A stretch of 32,786 nt of DNA from Gammaproteobacteria bacterium (GTDB taxonomy: Bacteria; Pseudomonadota; Gammaproteobacteria; WFUO01): positions 1 through 32,786 of the forward strand of contig WFUO01000045.1 of the NCBI GenBank assembly GCA_015484945.1, written 5' to 3'. How positions within the stretch are numbered: position 1 is the stretch's first letter; each line of letters begins with the position of its first letter. Positions 27,733 through 32,786 of this stretch are shown here, one piece after another. Both the position numbers and the translations under genes were made by a program. Under the pieces are notes generated by a model. The model did no database searches and was not told the DNA's origin. It was given only the letters and a program-made list of their open reading frames with translations.

Positions 27733-28485
27733 ATGTTCGAATTCAGCGATGCCCCTGACCTGCTCGAGGGCAAGGTCATTCTCGTCACCGGCGCCACGTC
27801 AGGTCTTGGACGCGCCTGTGCGATCGATTTCGCCGCACGTGGCGCCAGCGTGATTCTGCTCGGGCGCAACGTGAGTGCACTGGAACAGGTCTATGATGAA
27901 ATCGAACAGGCAGGTTATCCGCAACCAGCCATCTACCCGATGAATCTCGAAGGCGCGGCCGAGAAGGACTACGATGACCTGGCCGCCAATATCGACAAGG
28001 CGTTCGGCCGTCTCGACGGCCTGCTGCACAATGCCGCCTGGCTCGGCGCCCTGACACCGATACAGCACTACCAGACCGAACTCTGGTACAGGGTGATGCA
28101 AGTCAACCTGAACGCACCATTCATGCTCAGCCGTGCCTGCCTGGGCCTGCTCAATGTGCCGGATACCGCCTCCATGGTCTTTGTCAGTGATGCCGTTGGC
28201 CGTCATGGCAAGGCCTACTGGGGGGCCTATGGAATCGCCAAGGCCGGGCTTGAAAATCTGATGCAGATCATTGCTGATGAAGTCGAGGTCAACACAGCAA
28301 TCCGGGTCAATAGCATCGATCCCGGTCCTATGCAGACCAAGCTGCGTCGCAACGCCTACCCGGCCGAGGACATCGACCAGCATCCGAAACCGGAGGAACT
28401 CACCGGACCCTTCATCTACCTGATGAGCGACGCCAGTATCGACATACGTGGCCAGGCACTCAGCATTCCGCACGGCAAACAATGA
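27733..28485 (+). CDS. yciK: Short-chain dehydrogenase, YciK type
   Basis: A classical 250-residue SDR with cofactor motif TGATSGLG (19-26), the structural HNAA (99-102), catalytic S152, Y166 and K170 (YGIAK), and the end QALSIPHGKQ. The overall pattern matches YciK, an NAD(P)-dependent oxidoreductase whose substrate is not established. In pseudomonads the same gene follows mupP. AAGGA precedes the ATG by 7 nt. It converges with the metalloprotease gene 51 bp later; no terminator hairpin is clear there. Confidence 0.9.
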   Translation: MFEFSDAPDLLEGKVILVTGATSGLGRACAIDFAARGASVILLGRNVSALEQVYDEIEQAGYPQPAIYPMNLEGAAEKDYDDLAANIDKAFGRLDGLLHNAAWLGALTPIQHYQTELWYRVMQVNLNAPFMLSRACLGLLNVPDTASMVFVSDAVGRHGKAYWGAYGIAKAGLENLMQIIADEVEVNTAIRVNSIDPGPMQTKLRRNAYPAEDIDQHPKPEELTGPFIYLMSDASIDIRGQALSIPHGKQ

Positions 28486-28536
28486 AGCGAGATCCTCACG
28501 GAGGAGGCCAAGCCTGCACGGAAGCTCATACCACGC

Positions 28537-30246
28537 TCATTTGCATTTGCCAAGCTTGCACTTGCCCGACAGGCAACGATGCCCTATTCCGACACCAAAG
28601 CCACAACTCGCCCCCTTGGGCAGTTTGTCACGACATTGATTCTCTTTAAGGTCCAATCCCTTGTCGCACCACTGGTTCCTGCCGCAATCACTGTCACGCT
28701 TGCATACACACCGCTTGTTGGAATTGCATTTCCCTGTCTTGCATTCGAGATCGATCTTGCATGAACTGCCTGCCGACTTCGATGAAGGCGTATAGCATAT
28801 ACCCGATGTCTGGCCATCCTGGGGCCGCCATTTGGAACATTTTCCGGAAACACATTGATCATCTCCGGTACACGCTTGCCAGTCAGGTTTCTTGCTGATA
28901 CACCTGTTCCTGCTCAGATTTCCCAATCCTTTCTTGCAGTACTGGCCCGAAGCGCAATCAGCATTCAAGCTGCATTCGTGCGCCTCCTTGCATGAACCGG
29001 CGATACATCTGCCACTCAGGCATTGCTGGCTCCTGGTACACGCCGCAAAGACCTGTTTTTTAGCCTTGCACTGATTACGCCCAATGGTCAGCGTCCCCTT
29101 GTCACAATAGTTGCCTTGCCCACAATCACTGTCCTTCTTGCAACTCGGCGGCTTGCCTATGGCGTATCGTCTGGTCACAATCCACGGATAGACTGCCTTG
29201 GCGCCATTACGCCACTCATCAAGTGTTGTGCCTTCAGATGCCCATTGCGTGCACATGATATACATCCATCCACCGGTACGTTTATTACAATCACGTTGCG
29301 TCCTTGACCAGTCGGGCCCCCAGCCGTACTCATCGTCCAGCCCCATCCAGTGACCGAATTCATGGCCAATGACATGCGCCGGGATCGCGCTGTACATGGG
29401 CCGCCACTTGAAGACCCAGCGCTTGTAGGATGTCCTGTGCCTTGGTCTGAGATTCATGCGGATATTCCAGATCAGCTTCCCCTTTTTCCAGGCATTTCTC
29501 TGGGCCTCACTCCCCTCTCCCAGATCGAGAAGCACCGGCTCTATCCTGAATCCGGGTCGATCCCAAACACGTTTGAGCGCACGCGCAAAAAACTGTCTCA
29601 AGTGCACCAGGATATTGATACCGCGCACATTCTGGGAACGATAGACACGACAAGCCTCTTCACCTCTGTTGACGAGATCGGTGCCTTTCTGTTTGCTACT
29701 GGTACGCACGGGTATGTAACCGAGTGAAACATCCTTGCCATTTGGATCGAATACGGTGCCGCCTTCCCTGCACAGGCGGTTCAATTCCCGGTCGCCCAGA
29801 TCATTGACAAGCTGCATGGGTATATCAATCTTGTCGCGCTTTCTTGTCGGCCAGAAGAACCGCATCGGAATGGTTACGATCCAGACGCCTTTCTCGCGCC
29901 TCAACTGATATGCATATCTGATAGGAGCCGTCGAATAATAGGCATACCTACCCGTAATATAAACAGCCGGAAGATCATCGGCAAACCGATGCCCGGCATT
30001 TATCGCCTTCTCTATCTTTCCTCCTTTGCTGTCACGCTTCCTGTTACAGGTTATGACATCTGCATTGTATGAACGAAGACCGATATAATCAGGACTGGTG
30101 TTTGGCGCAGGCGTAACCAGACTGGTATCCCGCTCCAGGAGACGCGCCTCCTGGAGCGCCCTGTCCGTGGCAGCCTTCTTGCAGAAATTGGCACTGGCTG
30201 AAAACGCCAGCGTCATCAGCACCAGCAGCAATGACCATTTTTTCAT
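28537..30246 (-). CDS. Secreted metzincin-like metalloprotease with three Cys-rich modules
   Basis: The 569-residue product starts with a signal peptide (MKKWSLLLVLMTLAFSASA, then Asn). A region of about 270 residues of unknown fold leads to HEFGHWMGLDDEY (295-307), an HExxHxxGxxD zinc site. A possible Met-turn, YIMC, follows with Met at about 331. From about 369 to the end are three imperfect Cys-rich repeats with the pattern DxDC-G-x3-C...CxSGxC, spaced like Dickkopf-type or adhesive modules. The ATG at 30246 has AAGGA 7 nt upstream; a longer start at 30303 lacks a signal peptide. The DNA is visibly more AT-rich than its neighbours, suggesting acquisition. Substrate is unknown. Confidence 0.75.
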   Translation of the reverse strand: MKKWSLLLVLMTLAFSASANFCKKAATDRALQEARLLERDTSLVTPAPNTSPDYIGLRSYNADVITCNRKRDSKGGKIEKAINAGHRFADDLPAVYITGRYAYYSTAPIRYAYQLRREKGVWIVTIPMRFFWPTRKRDKIDIPMQLVNDLGDRELNRLCREGGTVFDPNGKDVSLGYIPVRTSSKQKGTDLVNRGEEACRVYRSQNVRGINILVHLRQFFARALKRVWDRPGFRIEPVLLDLGEGSEAQRNAWKKGKLIWNIRMNLRPRHRTSYKRWVFKWRPMYSAIPAHVIGHEFGHWMGLDDEYGWGPDWSRTQRDCNKRTGGWMYIMCTQWASEGTTLDEWRNGAKAVYPWIVTRRYAIGKPPSCKKDSDCGQGNYCDKGTLTIGRNQCKAKKQVFAACTRSQQCLSGRCIAGSCKEAHECSLNADCASGQYCKKGLGNLSRNRCISKKPDWQACTGDDQCVSGKCSKWRPQDGQTSGICYTPSSKSAGSSCKIDLECKTGKCNSNKRCVCKRDSDCGRNQWCDKGLDLKENQCRDKLPKGASCGFGVGIGHRCLSGKCKLGKCK

Positions 30247-30352
30247 TTTTTGTTCCTTGATATGGAGACAGTCAGCCCAGGATTGACAGGCCAGCCTTAC
30301 CAATATCTTTCAAAATCGTGGTTAATTGCCTTACGGAAGAAAAATGCGCGGA

Positions 30353-32296
30353 TCAGTCGATATCTGCCAATAGCGGTGGCATGGGGCAGTCGATACTGGC
30401 GGATATGGCGCGCAGGAAAGCGATACCGGCGCCACTGACCTTGCCATCCCAGGCCAGTGTACCGACCAGCGCCTTCAGCAAGCGCGGCTTGACCAGAGGT
30501 TTGAGCTGATCGAGACGGGAAATGGCCGCATCCAGTGCAGGCAACGTGAGTTCCGCTTCCGGCTGCAGATTAATGTTTGACAGCCCGGCCCGGTTTGCAC
30601 CCTCGCGAAATGCGGTGGCCATGCCTGCAGCGTCAGCATGCTCGAGACCGGCGGCGAAAGACAATAATATCGCAACCTCTCTGGCCACGGTGTCCAGGCT
30701 GTTAAAACGGGCCGCAAGATGACGGCGCAGCCCATGTTGCAATTCAAGCGGGTGCAGCACCAGACGCACGGTGACCCACTCGTGGAAATCCACCTTGCCA
30801 TCGGTATCGATCAGGGCCTGGACATTGCCACGCCATTCCTCGAACTGGGACTTTGATTGCTGTCTCAACGCGCCAGGCACCAGCTCCAGCAGGGACAATA
30901 CCTGCTCATCATCCAGAGTGGCCACCAGGCCGGTGATCTCACGTGTGGTTTGCAATACTTCGGGCAATGCCCTTGCCTCGAGGATTCGCCACTGACGCAC
31001 ACGGATCTTCTCATCCTTATGCAACAGAAGCGCGTAAACCACGGCACGCGCGCCCCAGGGGTTGCGCGCCTCGTCGAGCAAGCGCTCCGGCAACGAGGCC
31101 ACTTGCTCCCTTGCCCGCTCCACGTGCCCGGCTTGCGGGTTGCCAATGGCGTCCACGGCCTCCAGGGCCTGTGCGACTGTGACGCCACCCATTACCGCCG
31201 CCGCCTGACGCGCGTGTTTCTCCTGCGCCGCAGTACGGCGTTGTTCTTCCGTCTCAGCAGCCAGATCGACCCTTTGCAGTGGTTTGAGATAGCGGCCATC
31301 CCAGGAGGGATCCAGGCGCAGGATTCTTTCTTCAAGCGGCGGGTGGGTGGCCAGCAGGCCACCCAGAAAATGCGAGATGCCCTCGGCGAAATAGGCATGA
31401 CTGTACTCTTCTGCCGACGGTGTCATCAGCACCGAACCGGACTCCGCACCACCAATGCGCTTCAGCGCGTTGGCGATCCCGGCATTGTTGCGTGTGAACT
31501 GCACCGCCGAGGCATCGGCGAGGTACTCGCGCTGACGGCTGACCATGGCCTTGATGACATTGCCAAAGAAGTGGCCGATGGAACCGATCAGGAACAGACC
31601 CAGACCAAACAGCAACGCCCCGCCACTGCCACGTCCACGATGCAAATGACGATGGGAATGGCTCGCCGAGCGCATCAGGTAGCGCCCGGTCAGCGCAATG
31701 ATCAGGATGCCGTGCAGCAGGCCCGTCAAATGGATGTTCAGGCGCATGTCACCATTGAGGATGTGACTGAACTCGTGGCCGACCACGCCCTGAAGTTCGT
31801 CGCGTGTGAGCGATTCCAATGCTCCACGGGTGATTCCGATCACGGCATTGTCGATGCGAGTACCCGCGGCAAACGCGTTGATACCGGATTCCTCGAGCAG
31901 ATACACCGGGGGAACCGGAATACCTGATGCGATCGACATTTCCTCGACGACATTGAGCACCTTGCGGTGCGCGGGATCCTTGCTGTCCATCGGTACCAGC
32001 CGACCACCCAGTAATTCGGCAACGTTGGCGCCACCACCGGACAAGGCGACCATCTTGATCAGAGAACCACCAGCAACCACCAGCACTACGGCCGCAGCCA
32101 CCTGCCAGGCCAGCTTGGGATCGATGCGTTCAAGGGAAAAACTGCCATCGGCAACGGCATAGGCATTGTTGAACGAAAAGGCGATCGCCACAAACAGGAT
32201 CGTCAGGCCCACCAGGCACGCAACAGCCAGCACGAACAGCAGTATGAGTATGGCCGTGTGCTTGCGTGCCTTGTCCTGGGCCGAGAAAAAGTTCAT
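30353..32296 (-). CDS. M48 (HtpX-like) membrane metalloprotease with TerB-like C-terminal region
   Basis: The 647-residue protein has two N-terminal membrane segments (about 14-40 and 64-86) and the zinc site HEFSH at 174-178, with the third ligand E257 in QREYLADASA. Further segments lie at about 191-206 and 227-248, separated by a His-rich SHSHRHLHRG. This is the HtpX/M48 layout. The C-terminal 350 residues are extra: helices with DTDGKVDFHEW and, at the end, TLAWDGKVSGAGIAFLRAI ending CPMPPLL, which resembles a TerB-like domain. It follows lemA by 22 bp. M48-LemA pairs are common and probably work together in envelope quality control. Confidence 0.9.
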   Translation of the reverse strand: MNFFSAQDKARKHTAILILLFVLAVACLVGLTILFVAIAFSFNNAYAVADGSFSLERIDPKLAWQVAAAVVLVVAGGSLIKMVALSGGGANVAELLGGRLVPMDSKDPAHRKVLNVVEEMSIASGIPVPPVYLLEESGINAFAAGTRIDNAVIGITRGALESLTRDELQGVVGHEFSHILNGDMRLNIHLTGLLHGILIIALTGRYLMRSASHSHRHLHRGRGSGGALLFGLGLFLIGSIGHFFGNVIKAMVSRQREYLADASAVQFTRNNAGIANALKRIGGAESGSVLMTPSAEEYSHAYFAEGISHFLGGLLATHPPLEERILRLDPSWDGRYLKPLQRVDLAAETEEQRRTAAQEKHARQAAAVMGGVTVAQALEAVDAIGNPQAGHVERAREQVASLPERLLDEARNPWGARAVVYALLLHKDEKIRVRQWRILEARALPEVLQTTREITGLVATLDDEQVLSLLELVPGALRQQSKSQFEEWRGNVQALIDTDGKVDFHEWVTVRLVLHPLELQHGLRRHLAARFNSLDTVAREVAILLSFAAGLEHADAAGMATAFREGANRAGLSNINLQPEAELTLPALDAAISRLDQLKPLVKPRLLKALVGTLAWDGKVSGAGIAFLRAISASIDCPMPPLLADID

Positions 32297-32318
32297 GACT
32301 CAAGCCCTGTTGTCAGAT

Positions 32319-32786
32319 TCAGAAGGATACCTTGGGTGCAGCCTGGATCTGTTCGCTGTCCTCAAATTCCAGCAAAGCGGCATCACGGGGATGACCGAAG
32401 GCTGCCGCAAACACGATCTGCGGGAACGATTGCCGATAGGTATTGTATTCCATGACAGCGTCGTTGAATGCCTGGCGCGCGAAGGCAACCTTGTTTTCGG
32501 TACTGGTCAGTTCCTCGGTCAACTGCATCATGTTCTGGTTGGCCTTGAGATCGGGATAGGCCTCCATGACCATGTTGAGTCTGCCCAATGCGCCGGCAAG
32601 TCCACCCTCGGCGGCACCGAGCTGACGGATGACATCGGCATTGCCGGGATCCTTTTCAGCGGCCTTTAACACACTGGCGGCTGCGTTGCGCGCACTGATC
32701 ACGGCATCCAGTGTCTCGCGCTCGTGCTTGAGATAACCCTTTGCCGTCTCCACCAGATTGGGAATCAGATCGTAACGCCGCTTGAG
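32319..32786 (-). CDS. lemA: LemA family protein, 5' end missing
   Basis: The frame is open from the right edge to a stop at 32319 (155 residues plus stop). The visible start, RYDLIPNLVETAKGY, and the end, MEYNTYRQSFPQIVFAAAFG, are hallmark LemA sequence, including the long coiled helices between. The true start lies outside the window; a GTG at 32753 in the frame is internal to the conserved region. LemA proteins are membrane-anchored with a helical outer domain and often sit next to M48 proteases, as here. Confidence 0.92.
   Translation of the reverse strand, partial: LKRRYDLIPNLVETAKGYLKHERETLDAVISARNAAASVLKAAEKDPGNADVIRQLGAAEGGLAGALGRLNMVMEAYPDLKANQNMMQLTEELTSTENKVAFARQAFNDAVMEYNTYRQSFPQIVFAAAFGHPRDAALLEFEDSEQIQAAPKVSF

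Overview
The window reads as a chromosomal segment of a moderately GC-rich gammaproteobacterium. LapA/LapB, RfaH, YciK-type SDR, UbiG and MtaD are typical of that class. The backbone order ihfB-rpsA-cmk-aroA-tyrA-hisC-pheA-(serA)-serC-gyrA-mtnA-mtaD-ubiG-mupP-yciK matches, as far as I recall, the Pseudomonas aeruginosa PA3161-PA3173 neighbourhood. The repeats and gene content suggest a Chromatiales-like lineage rather than Pseudomonas, but the genus cannot be fixed from the sequence.

Layout. (1) Positions 1-1120, minus strand: an incomplete winged-helix regulator of the MarR/EPS-associated type and an RfaH antiterminator. They are probably the proximal regulators of a polysaccharide locus beyond the left edge. 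(2) Positions 1121-2207: a repeat-rich zone. It holds three GC-rich palindromic repeats, a small ComEA-like DNA-binding protein, and a 257-bp element with 20-bp terminal inverted repeats that looks like a MITE or an insertion-sequence remnant. (3) Positions 2208-16914, minus strand: pyrF, lapB, lapA, ihfB, rpsA, cmk, aroA, tyrA, hisC, pheA, serA, serC and gyrA. The aromatic and serine genes are packed with 4-nt overlaps, so chorismate, tyrosine, phenylalanine and serine synthesis is probably coupled to nucleotide, ribosomal and topoisomerase genes. (4) Positions 17175-20392: mtnA and an orphan OmpR-type response regulator on the minus strand, divergent from mtaD. MtaD and MtnA are two steps of the methylthioadenosine deamination salvage route.

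(5) Positions 20446-24174, plus strand: the most unusual part. Three uncharacterised multi-pass membrane proteins of 284, 563 and 285 residues lie between mtaD and ubiG, where the compared synteny has no gene. The first and third are paralogues of about 8 predicted membrane segments. The middle one looks like two such units fused head to tail, giving a 1-2-1 arrangement of one protein family. I do not recognise the family.

(6) Positions 24200-28485, plus strand: ubiG, mupP-like phosphatase, rmuC, a squalene/phytoene-synthase-fold protein that has lost its first Asp-rich motif, and a YciK-like SDR. (7) Positions 28537-32786, minus strand: a secreted metzincin-like metalloprotease with three cysteine-rich C-terminal modules in visibly more AT-rich DNA, then an M48 membrane metalloprotease preceded by a LemA protein cut by the right edge.

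No tRNA, rRNA, CRISPR array or intact transposase gene was seen.
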